Part shown: positions 57,172-64,000 of the stretch, one piece after another
How the letters are laid out: each line of letters begins with the position of its first letter
Numbering within the stretch: the stretch's first letter is position 1
Assembly: GCF_003259895.1 (NCBI RefSeq)
Contig: NZ_QLME01000002.1
Span: 155,489-219,488, forward strand
DNA length: 64,000 nt
DNA from: Halanaerobium saccharolyticum
Lineage (GTDB): Bacteria; Bacillota; Halanaerobiia; Halanaerobiales; Halanaerobiaceae
Direction: 5' to 3'
Program-made: the position numbers and the translations under genes
The notes under the pieces: generated by a model
Databases searched by the model: none
What the model was told of the DNA's origin: nothing
The model's input: the letters and a program-made list of their open reading frames with translations, nothing else

Positions 57172-59589
57172 ATGGAAAAATATAAAATTGATATTTCTAA
57201 TTTAGATTACAATTTTGATGAAAAAGAACTGGATTTTAAAACAACAAAAGAACTTTCAGCAATTGATGAAGAAATAATCGGTCAAAATAGAGCTGCTGAC
57301 TCTCTCGATTTTGGAATGAGAGTTGGTAAAAAAGGGTATAATATTTTTATGGCAGGAGAATCAGGAACTGGAAAATCAACTTATGCTGAAAATATGACAG
57401 AAGAAAAAGCGGCTGAAATGGAACAGCCAAAAGATATATTATATGTCTTTAATTTTTCTGAGCCGGAAAAACCGCGAGTAATGCGGGTACAGGCTGGAAT
57501 GGGTAAAGACTTAAAAGATGATATGGAAAAAATTGTAGAGGAACTGCAGGAAGAGATCCCCCGGGCCTTTGAAGGGGAAGAATATGAGCAGGAGAGAAAA
57601 GAGATTTTAAATCAATATCAGCCTAAATCAAATAAGGTGATGCAGGAATTTGAAGAATCTGCCCGGGAGAGAGGCTTTATGGTGCAGAACTCCTCTCAGG
57701 GTATGGTGCCTGTTCCGATTGATGAGAATGGTGATCCGATCTCACGCGATGATTTTCAGGATATGGATGAAGAGAAGAAGAAAAAGATTCGCAGTGAGAG
57801 CCAGGAAATACAGAACGAAATTTCTCAGGTAATGAGGAAGATTCGCTCTATTAAAGAGGAAGCTCAGGATGAACTGGCTGCCCTGGAAAAAAAGATAGGG
57901 ATTTCCGTTGTCCAGCCAATCATCTGTCATCTGCAGGATAAATATGAGGACAGTCAGGAAATAGTTGATTATTTAGAAGAGGTTCAGGAAGACATTGTAG
58001 ATAATATTGACAAATTCCGGAATAATGAGCAGCAGCCGCAGAATCCATTAATGGCAATGCAGCAGCAGGATGATGGGAATTTCTTTATTCGCTATCAAAT
58101 AAATCTTTTTGTAAATAACAGTAAAACTGAAGGGGCTCCGGTGATTTACGAAAAAAATCCCACTTATTATAATCTTTTTGGTAAGATCGAAGGTAAGAGC
58201 CAGTTTGGTACAATTACTACCAATTTTACAATGATTAAGAGTGGTTCCCTGCATAAAGCAGATGGTGGGTTTTTAATAGTTCAGGCTAAAGATCTGCTGA
58301 CAAATCCATTCTGCTGGGAAACTTTAAAACGAGCTCTGATTAACCAGGAGATTACAGTTGAGAATATAGGGGAACAGTACAGAAGGATACCGATTATTAC
58401 TCTCAAACCGGAGGAAGTTGAGCTTGATCTGAAGGTAATTATGATTGGCTCACCTTATATTTATTATCTGCTCTATAATTTTGATGAAGAGTTTTCCGAG
58501 TTATTCAAAATTAAGGCTGATTTTGATACAGAGATGGAAAGAAACAAGGGAAATATAAATAAATTCGCTGATTTTGTCTCTTCGGTAATTAATAGAGAAG
58601 GTTTAAAAGAATTTAGTGCAGGAGCGGTAGCAGCAATGATTGATTTCAGCTCCCGACTGACAGAAGATCGAGAAAAACTTTCAACTAAATTTAACGAAAT
58701 TATAGAAATTCTAATTGAATCAGATGTCTGGTCTGAGAGCTTTGATGAAGATGTTGTCAGTGCCAGTTCTGTTAAAAAAGCGATTGATGAAAAAGAAAGA
58801 CGCTCCAACTTACTGGAAGAAAAAATTCAGGAGCAGATTGACCGTGATCATCTCCTACTTGATGTCAGTGGTGAAGAAATAGGACAGATTAATGGACTTT
58901 CGGTTTATCAGGCAGGTAACTATACATTTGGTCGCCCGGCACGAATCACAGCCCGCAGTTATTTAGGTAAAGAAGGAGTAATTAATATTGAGCGGGAGGC
59001 GAAGATGAGCGGCCGGATTCACAGTAAGGGTGTCATGATTTTAACCGGTTATTTAGGTGGTAAATATGCCCACGATGCTCCTTTAAGTTTAACAGCTTCT
59101 ATTGCCTTTGAGCAGAGTTATGGTGGAGTTGATGGAGATAGTGCTACCTGTGCTGAAGTAGTAGCTTTACTTTCATCACTGGCTGAGATTCCTGTTCGTC
59201 AGGATATTGCAATTACAGGTTCGATGAATCAAAAAGGTGTTGTACAGCCGATTGGTGGAGTAAATGAAAAGATAGAAGGATTCTTTAAGGTCTGTCAGGC
59301 CAAAGGTCTTACCGGAGAACAGGGTGTAATTATTCCCCGCCGCAACCTGGATAATTTAATGCTGGATCAGGAAGTACTTGATGCAGTAGAAGAGGGCAAA
59401 TTTAACCTTTACAGTATTGAAGAAATTGATCAGGCATTAGAGATTATGTTAAAACAGGATGCAGAAGAAATTCACTCTGCAGTTAAAGAAAAATTAGAAG
59501 AATTTGCCGAACTTGAAGCCGAAAATTATACAGATATTGATACTGAAGCTGAGGAAGCGGATACAAAAACTGATGAAGATGAAGAATAA
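57172..59589 (+). CDS. Lon-like ATP-dependent protease (AAA_32 / LonB-type)
   Basis: Degrades unfolded or regulatory proteins using ATP. The 805-residue protein has a Walker A motif AGESGTGKST near residue 62, a long helical insertion (about 120-300, rich in Glu and Gln), the Walker B region LHKADGGFLIVQAKDLL, and a C-terminal Lon protease domain with the catalytic Ser in GDSATCAEVVALL (near 656) and Lys in VNEKIEGFFKVC (near 699). The substrate-recognising N-domain of classical LonA is absent. There are no membrane segments, in contrast to archaeal LonB. ATG 57172 follows AAGGAG. The C-terminus is very acidic. Confidence 0.92.
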   Translation: MEKYKIDISNLDYNFDEKELDFKTTKELSAIDEEIIGQNRAADSLDFGMRVGKKGYNIFMAGESGTGKSTYAENMTEEKAAEMEQPKDILYVFNFSEPEKPRVMRVQAGMGKDLKDDMEKIVEELQEEIPRAFEGEEYEQERKEILNQYQPKSNKVMQEFEESARERGFMVQNSSQGMVPVPIDENGDPISRDDFQDMDEEKKKKIRSESQEIQNEISQVMRKIRSIKEEAQDELAALEKKIGISVVQPIICHLQDKYEDSQEIVDYLEEVQEDIVDNIDKFRNNEQQPQNPLMAMQQQDDGNFFIRYQINLFVNNSKTEGAPVIYEKNPTYYNLFGKIEGKSQFGTITTNFTMIKSGSLHKADGGFLIVQAKDLLTNPFCWETLKRALINQEITVENIGEQYRRIPIITLKPEEVELDLKVIMIGSPYIYYLLYNFDEEFSELFKIKADFDTEMERNKGNINKFADFVSSVINREGLKEFSAGAVAAMIDFSSRLTEDREKLSTKFNEIIEILIESDVWSESFDEDVVSASSVKKAIDEKERRSNLLEEKIQEQIDRDHLLLDVSGEEIGQINGLSVYQAGNYTFGRPARITARSYLGKEGVINIEREAKMSGRIHSKGVMILTGYLGGKYAHDAPLSLTASIAFEQSYGGVDGDSATCAEVVALLSSLAEIPVRQDIAITGSMNQKGVVQPIGGVNEKIEGFFKVCQAKGLTGEQGVIIPRRNLDNLMLDQEVLDAVEEGKFNLYSIEEIDQALEIMLKQDAEEIHSAVKEKLEEFAELEAENYTDIDTEAEEADTKTDEDEE

Positions 59590-59702
59590 ATAAGTTAATT
59601 ATAATTTATCTCAATCAGGAGAAAATGTAACAGGGAAAAATGTAATCAATTTTCTTTAAGTTCAGCCTCAATTAAGATAAATTATAAGCAGAGGTGAAAA
59701 AA

Positions 59703-60848
59703 ATGAAGAAATTAATAAAAAATGCGAATATAATTCTCGAAAATAAAGTTATAAATAATGGTTCTCTAGTTTTGAATGAAGAAAGTGCAGAGATAGAAAA
59801 GGTCGCTTCCTATAAGCTGGAAGCTGAAGCAGAAATGGAAGTTATTGATGCTGAAGGTGGTTATCTGGCTCCAGGAATGATTGATACTCACATCCATGGT
59901 GGAGGTGGATTTGATACCATGGATGCTTCACCTGAAGCTCTAAATAAAATCAGTGAAATTTTAGCTGCACATGGGATAACTTCTTTTCTGCCAACTACGA
60001 TGACGATGGCTGCAGCTGATATTCATGCTGCCCTGGAGAATATTCGTCAGGCCAAGCAAAATGGTACCAGCGGGGCCCGGGTTCTGGGAACCCATGTTGA
60101 AGGCCCATTTATCAGTCCTGAGTACATTGGAGCCCAGAATAGTGAAGAACTGGCTGCTCCTGAGCCAGAGCTTTTAAGAGATTATTATGATGTAGTAGAA
60201 ATTGTAACTCTGGCACCTGAGGTAGAGGGGGCTTTAGAGTTAATTAAGGAGCTGCATCAGAATAATATTACAGCTTCGGCCGGTCATTCAGCAGCGGGTT
60301 ATCAAGATTTCCAGCAGGCCTATCAGGCCGGAATGGATCATTTTACCCACTTATATAATGCGATGACAGGACTGCATCACAGAAAGCCGGGACTTGTTGG
60401 AGCTGCTTTTGATTCTGAGGCTACAGTTGAGTTGATAGTTGATCTAATTCATCATCATCAGGCAGTTGATCGTTTTACCATTCAGGCTAAAGGTATTGAT
60501 AAGGTAATTTTAGTATCTGATGGAATGGAGGCCACCGGTCTTAAAGAAGGCGAATATGAATTGGGTGGTCAGAAAGTTATAGTTAAGAATGGGGCTGCCA
60601 GACTTGAATCTGGTGTACTTGCAGGCAGTGTTTTAACCTTGGATCAGGCGGTTAGAAATTTAATGGAAGTAACAGAATTATCTCTGCCGGAAATATTTAA
60701 AATGGTGACTCTAAATCCAGCCCGCAAGTTGAATTTAGACCATAAGCTGGGCAGACTAAAACCGGGCTATCAGGCAGATCTGGTGCTTTTTGATCAAAAT
60801 TTTCAGGTTCAGAAGACATTTATCAGAGCTAAAGAAATAACCGTTTAA
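59703..60848 (+). CDS. nagA: N-acetylglucosamine-6-phosphate deacetylase
   Basis: Removes acetate from GlcNAc-6-phosphate in amino-sugar and cell-wall recycling. The 381-residue amidohydrolase has the pattern GMIDTHIHGGGGFDTMDA, the metal-binding Glu in THVEGPFISPEYIGAQ, histidines in SAGHSAAGY and FTHLYNAMTGLHHRKPG, and the catalytic Asp in VSDGMEATGL. ATG 59703 follows GAGGTG (59692-59697). nagB is not adjacent. It has no close link to its neighbours and may have its own promoter in the 113-base gap. Confidence 0.95.
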   Translation: MKKLIKNANIILENKVINNGSLVLNEESAEIEKVASYKLEAEAEMEVIDAEGGYLAPGMIDTHIHGGGGFDTMDASPEALNKISEILAAHGITSFLPTTMTMAAADIHAALENIRQAKQNGTSGARVLGTHVEGPFISPEYIGAQNSEELAAPEPELLRDYYDVVEIVTLAPEVEGALELIKELHQNNITASAGHSAAGYQDFQQAYQAGMDHFTHLYNAMTGLHHRKPGLVGAAFDSEATVELIVDLIHHHQAVDRFTIQAKGIDKVILVSDGMEATGLKEGEYELGGQKVIVKNGAARLESGVLAGSVLTLDQAVRNLMEVTELSLPEIFKMVTLNPARKLNLDHKLGRLKPGYQADLVLFDQNFQVQKTFIRAKEITV

Positions 60849-60925
60849 ATTTAAGAATAACCGAGTTTGAAAGAGTTAATCTTATCTAAAGACAAATTAA
60901 AACTAAAATTACTGGATTTTCTTTT

Positions 60926-60954
60926 TTGACCTTCTCTGACTTTAGTTTTATAAT
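60926..60954 (+). promoter_or_regulatory. Promoter of the hsp20 gene
   Basis: TTGACC (60926-60931), 17-base spacer, TATAAT (60949-60954). No CIRCE element is seen. Confidence 0.85.
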
Positions 60955-61009
60955 ATAAGTAGAAAATAAAGATGAAAAAATAATATTAACTAAATTCGGA
61001 GGTGGTTTT

Positions 61010-61450
61010 ATGTTTGATTTAGTCCCATTTAGGAACCGCAGTCGGAGTGATGTCACTGAAAGAGATGAGGATCCATTTAACAACCTGGTGTCTGATTTCT
61101 TTGGTGATGTGATGGATTTTGCCGGACGCAGCTTTAGAGCTGATATTAAAGAAAGTGATGACGAATATACCATTGAAGCTGAAATGCCAGGTATGAAAAA
61201 GGAAGATATTAATCTTGAAATTAATGATGATTATCTAACAATTTCTGCCGAACATCAGGAAGAAAAAGAAGAAAAGAAAGAAGACTATATCCGTCGTGAG
61301 AGAAGACAGGGTAGATATGCTCGCAGTTTCTATCTTGAAAACGTAAATCAGGATGAGATTAAGGCAGAATATGAGGATGGAGTCTTAAAAGTTCATCTGC
61401 CAAAAGAAGAAAAAACTCCTGTTAAAAAACGTACAATTGATATCGAATAA
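61010..61450 (+). CDS. Small heat shock protein (Hsp20 / alpha-crystallin family)
   Basis: ATP-independent chaperone of 146 residues that holds unfolding proteins in large oligomers. The N-terminus (LVPFRNRSRSDVTERDEDPF) is typical of Firmicute Hsp18 proteins. The alpha-crystallin domain (about 40-135) runs from FRADIKESDDEYTIEAEMPG to the conserved AEYEDGVLKVHLPK. Single gene with its own promoter, GGAGG ribosome binding site and terminator. Confidence 0.96.
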   Translation: MFDLVPFRNRSRSDVTERDEDPFNNLVSDFFGDVMDFAGRSFRADIKESDDEYTIEAEMPGMKKEDINLEINDDYLTISAEHQEEKEEKKEDYIRRERRQGRYARSFYLENVNQDEIKAEYEDGVLKVHLPKEEKTPVKKRTIDIE

Positions 61451-61470
61451 ATTTTAATAGTATCTATTTC

Positions 61471-61499
61471 CCCGACCATCCGGTCGGGTTATTTTTTTT
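61471..61499 (+). terminator. Terminator of hsp20
   Basis: CCCGACC-ATCC-GGTCGGG followed by TTATTTTTTTT. Confidence 0.93.
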
Positions 61500-61517
61500 G
61501 GAGGAAAAGTCAGTTAA

Positions 61518-61546
61518 TTGAAGAATTAATAATAGTAGAGTATAAT
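61518..61546 (+). promoter_or_regulatory. Promoter of the racemase-lysO operon
   Basis: TTGAAG (61518-61523), 17-base spacer, TATAAT (61541-61546). Confidence 0.75.
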
Positions 61547-61649
61547 ATAGTTATAGTTTAGAAATAAATCAAATAGAGTTTTTATAATTTAATTTTTGGG
61601 ACTGCTTAATCTAAAACTTTTTTCAATTAAAATTTTAGGAGGAGCTAAA

Positions 61650-62720
61650 TTGAGTTTTCCACAGCTGGATATTTATTTAAATAATATATCAGAAAATGCG
61701 AAAAAATTAAGACAGGAACTGGAATTAGAAAACATTAAATTAACAGCGGTAGTCAAAGGTTTTGCCGGAGATTTGAGGATTTTCAAAGCCTATCAGGAGT
61801 CCGGAATCCAGAGTATAGCTGATTCCCGGATTGAAAATATAAAAAAATTTAGAGAAGCTGGATATCGGGATGAGGTATTGATGCTTAGAATTCCAATGCT
61901 TTCAGAAATCAAGGAGATTGTTCCCTATATTGATGCTTCTTTAGTCACTGAAGCAAAAACAGCAGAACTGATTTCTAAAGCAGCAGAAGCAGCTGCAAAG
62001 GTGATTGATTTAATAATTATGGTGGATATTGGTGACCGACGGGAGGGAATTTTAGCTGATAATTTAGAGGGGCTGGCTCAAAAAATTGAATCCCTGCCCG
62101 GAGTTAGACTTAAAGGCATCGGAACTAATCTCGGCTGTTTTGCCGGAATAATCCCCGATCAAAAAAACACTCAGCATCTTATTAATTTAAAAAAGAAATT
62201 AGAAGCTAAGCTGGGTCGGGAGCTTGAAATCCTCTCGGCAGGTAACACTGCAACTATCAGGCTCTTAAAAGATCAACAGCTGGCCCGGGAGATCAGTAAT
62301 TTAAGAGTTGGTGAGGCAATTTTACTGGGCACTGATATTATCAATCAAAGTCTAATAGACGACTATCATCATTATAATTTCCGGCTGCAGGCAGAGATTG
62401 TTGAGCTCAAAGAAAAGCCTTCAAATCCGGAGGGAGAAATGGCATTTGAGGGTCAGGGCAGAGGCCAGATTATTGAAGATAAAGGTCTGCGGAGGCGGGC
62501 GATTCTGGCAGTCGGCAAACAGGATATAGACTATCACGGACTTTATCCGGAACTGGAGGGAGTAGAGGTTCTTGGAGCCAGCAGTGATCATTTAATAACC
62601 GATGTCACAGATGCTGCCGGGGATCTGGAAGTTGGAGATATTTTAACTTTTAAAATTAACTATAGTGCTATGCTGAGAGCAATGACTTCTCAATATGTGA
62701 CTAAAAATTATATAGAGTAG
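61650..62720 (+). CDS. Alanine/ornithine racemase family PLP enzyme
   Basis: Predicted amino-acid racemase of 356 residues with the fold-type III barrel of alanine racemase. The PLP lysine is in LTAVVKGFAGD near residue 33; the conserved histidine/arginine region is replaced by IQSIADSRIENIKKFREAGY as in the YhfX/ornithine racemase group, and a second domain follows with VGKQDIDYHGLYPE. Start TTG 61650 follows AGGAGGAG. The LysO exporter gene 16 bases downstream suggests lysine or ornithine as substrate. Alanine racemase proper is less likely. Confidence 0.83.
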   Translation: MSFPQLDIYLNNISENAKKLRQELELENIKLTAVVKGFAGDLRIFKAYQESGIQSIADSRIENIKKFREAGYRDEVLMLRIPMLSEIKEIVPYIDASLVTEAKTAELISKAAEAAAKVIDLIIMVDIGDRREGILADNLEGLAQKIESLPGVRLKGIGTNLGCFAGIIPDQKNTQHLINLKKKLEAKLGRELEILSAGNTATIRLLKDQQLAREISNLRVGEAILLGTDIINQSLIDDYHHYNFRLQAEIVELKEKPSNPEGEMAFEGQGRGQIIEDKGLRRRAILAVGKQDIDYHGLYPELEGVEVLGASSDHLITDVTDAAGDLEVGDILTFKINYSAMLRAMTSQYVTKNYIE

Positions 62721-62736
62721 TTCTGGAGGGATATTT

Positions 62737-63690
62737 TTGGACTTTTATCTGATAATTTTCTTTTTATTTACAGGTATTTTACTGGGCTTTAAACTGGATG
62801 AGAAAAATCATTTTGTTAAATTTGCAGATTCGATTACAAAAGTGGGGCTGGTGTTTCTTCTGCTGGCCATGGGTGCCGGCCTGGGCAGTAATAATCAGAT
62901 TGTACTTCAACTTGGAGAAATTGGCTTTCAGGCCTTTGTTTTTGCAGCAGTCAGTATTATTTTTAGTCTGCTGGCTGTAATAATTTTTGTAAAGATTTTT
63001 AACTTGAATAATTTGCTTTTAGGGGCTGGCCCGGAAACAGAAGCAGAAATTGAAAATCCTGAAACTGAGAATACTCAGAAAGCCGACAATACAATGAGTA
63101 TTTTAATTTTTGCTTCAGTTATAATTGGTATTTTAATAGGTTTCTTTCTGCTTAATGGACAGGAATTAGTCTGGCTGGATTCGCTGACTAATTATTCTCT
63201 GGTAGTACTGCTTTTTGGGGTTGGAATTGATATTGGCGCCAGCCGCGAAATTATTAAAGATTTAAAAATTATGGGTTGGAAGTTAATTCTGATTCCTATT
63301 TTAATAGCTTTTGGCTCCATTCTGGGAACAGTTTTAACCGGTGGGATTTTTGGTTTTGCAGCCGGAGAATCAGCTGCAGTAGGAGCAGGTTTTGGCTGGT
63401 ACAGTCTCTCCGGGGTTTTAATTTCTAAATTACATAGTGCAGAATTGGGTTCACTTGCTTTTTTAACTAATGTTTTTCGTGAACTGCTGACAGTAATGAT
63501 CCTGCCTTTAGTTGCAAAGTATTTTGGTAATCTGGCAGTGATTGCTCCCGGGGGTGCAACTACTATGGATGTTACCCTACCTCTGGTTAAAGAGGCTGGA
63601 GGGGAGGCAGTGGTAATTCCTGCTTTTGTCAGTGGAGCTGTACTTTCTACACTGGTACCTGTTTTAGTACCCTTATTCTTAAATATTTAG
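62737..63690 (+). CDS. lysO: LysO family lysine exporter
   Basis: Membrane exporter of 317 residues, the family of E. coli YbjE (LysO), which exports L-lysine and thialysine. About eight to ten membrane segments in two halves; typical stretches are LGFKLDEKNHFVKFADSITKV-like opening (positions 62782-62842), LLFGVGIDIGASREI, FGWYSLSGVLISKLHSAELG, FLTNVFRELLTVMILPLVAK and PGGATTMDVTLPLV. The start is TTG 62737 after TGGAGGGA. It is co-transcribed with the racemase, so the pair may handle D- and L-forms of lysine or ornithine. Confidence 0.9.
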   Translation: MDFYLIIFFLFTGILLGFKLDEKNHFVKFADSITKVGLVFLLLAMGAGLGSNNQIVLQLGEIGFQAFVFAAVSIIFSLLAVIIFVKIFNLNNLLLGAGPETEAEIENPETENTQKADNTMSILIFASVIIGILIGFFLLNGQELVWLDSLTNYSLVVLLFGVGIDIGASREIIKDLKIMGWKLILIPILIAFGSILGTVLTGGIFGFAAGESAAVGAGFGWYSLSGVLISKLHSAELGSLAFLTNVFRELLTVMILPLVAKYFGNLAVIAPGGATTMDVTLPLVKEAGGEAVVIPAFVSGAVLSTLVPVLVPLFLNI

Positions 63691-63807
63691 AACGTTAATT
63701 TTAAGCTTGTAATTTAAGCAGGAAATATCTTAAAATTTTAATCATTAATTGTTTAAGGAAAGCCAATAGAAAATAAACAAGTGATAAACTAGAAAGGAAT
63801 GAGTATT

Positions 63808-64000
63808 ATGAGTAAGAAAGAAGAAAGACTTAAAGAAATGAACCAGGCCCTGAAGGCCTTAATTGAACCGGAGGGAGACTGGCTTGCCAATCTGGCTAAT
63901 AGTTCAGCTTTATTATTTGATTTAATGGATGATCTTAACTGGGCAGGATTTTATATCTGGAAAAACGATCAGCTGGTTTTAGGTCCTTTTCAGGGCAAAA
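63808..64000 (+). CDS. GAF domain free methionine-R-sulfoxide reductase, partial
   Basis: The first 64 codons of a gene that runs out of the window. The visible part reads NSSALLFDLMDDLNWAGFYI and QLVLGPFQGK, which are the first conserved blocks of free methionine-(R)-sulfoxide reductase (fRMsr), a GAF-domain enzyme that repairs oxidised methionine. AGAAAGGA precedes the ATG at 63808. The catalytic cysteines lie beyond the end of the window, so activity cannot be judged. Confidence 0.85.
   Translation, partial: MSKKEERLKEMNQALKALIEPEGDWLANLANSSALLFDLMDDLNWAGFYIWKNDQLVLGPFQGK

Noticed and set aside
1-64000. CRISPR arrays, tRNA or rRNA genes, prophage and transposase genes
   Set aside because: I looked for regularly spaced repeats, cloverleaf-like conserved tRNA sequences, rRNA blocks and transposase or phage proteins and saw none. 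The intein is the only mobile element I can support.

Overview
The window is a continuous, gene-dense piece of a low-GC bacterial chromosome. The gene families point to an anaerobic, fermentative, sodium-dependent Firmicute close to Halanaerobium: class III ribonucleotide reductase, Rex, Na+/H+ antiporter NhaC, an AbgT transporter and many radical-SAM and metal-cofactor genes. All five solute-binding proteins have signal peptides without a lipobox cysteine. That suggests a true periplasm, so a diderm Firmicute (order Halanaerobiales fits). The taxonomic call is inference. I see no rRNA, tRNA, CRISPR array, prophage or insertion sequence.

Layout. 1-836: metal ABC permease. 854-6967: operon for murein peptide uptake and recycling (binding protein, two permeases, NlpC/P60 peptidase, dipeptide epimerase). 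6968-12137: a cobalamin riboswitch and the anaerobic ribonucleotide reductase operon. 12251-15190: FIST-GAF-GGDEF diguanylate cyclase and a cold-shock protein. 15428-22000: cytoplasmic alpha-amylase followed by molybdenum genes (MocA-like transferase, ModE-like regulator, MolABC-like importer, XdhC proteins). 22022-26586: amidohydrolase and a second peptide importer. 26659-36112: AzlCD, threonine aldolase, PhoU, AbgT transporter with a P1 peptidase, 5'-nucleotidase, NhaC antiporter. 36441-41812: YgiQ, LarE-LarB-LarC nickel-pincer cofactor genes, TrmO. 41899-43804 (minus): TspO-like and YibE/F membrane proteins. 43958-44299: an isolated 44-residue gene with a structured leader. 44356-52111: LacI-controlled oligosaccharide operon. 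52226-54878: Moco/Tuco riboswitch and tungstate importer TupABC. 54896-64000: hydantoinase, Rex, Lon-like protease, NagA, Hsp20, amino-acid racemase with LysO exporter, and the start of a GAF-domain methionine sulfoxide reductase.

The most interesting system is the ribonucleotide reductase at 7647-12043. The large nrdD reading frame carries a 450-residue intein with a LAGLIDADG endonuclease. Its extein stops just after the zinc-binding cysteines and has no glycyl-radical motif; an acidic tail stands there instead. The missing segment, with the RVVGYL radical motif, lies after nrdG as a separate 42-codon gene with its own ribosome binding site, followed by the operon terminator. The active enzyme would thus be built from a spliced core and a separate glycyl-radical peptide, under a B12 riboswitch.

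Other themes. Regulation is rich in RNA: two riboswitches, several leader structures, and a hairpin between the binding-protein gene and the first permease gene in all four importers that have a gap there. Molybdenum and tungsten control appears twice, by an E. coli-like ModE box at 17946-17969 and by a Moco-type riboswitch at 52270-52373. The second may act through a nine-codon leader reading frame that ends against the terminator.
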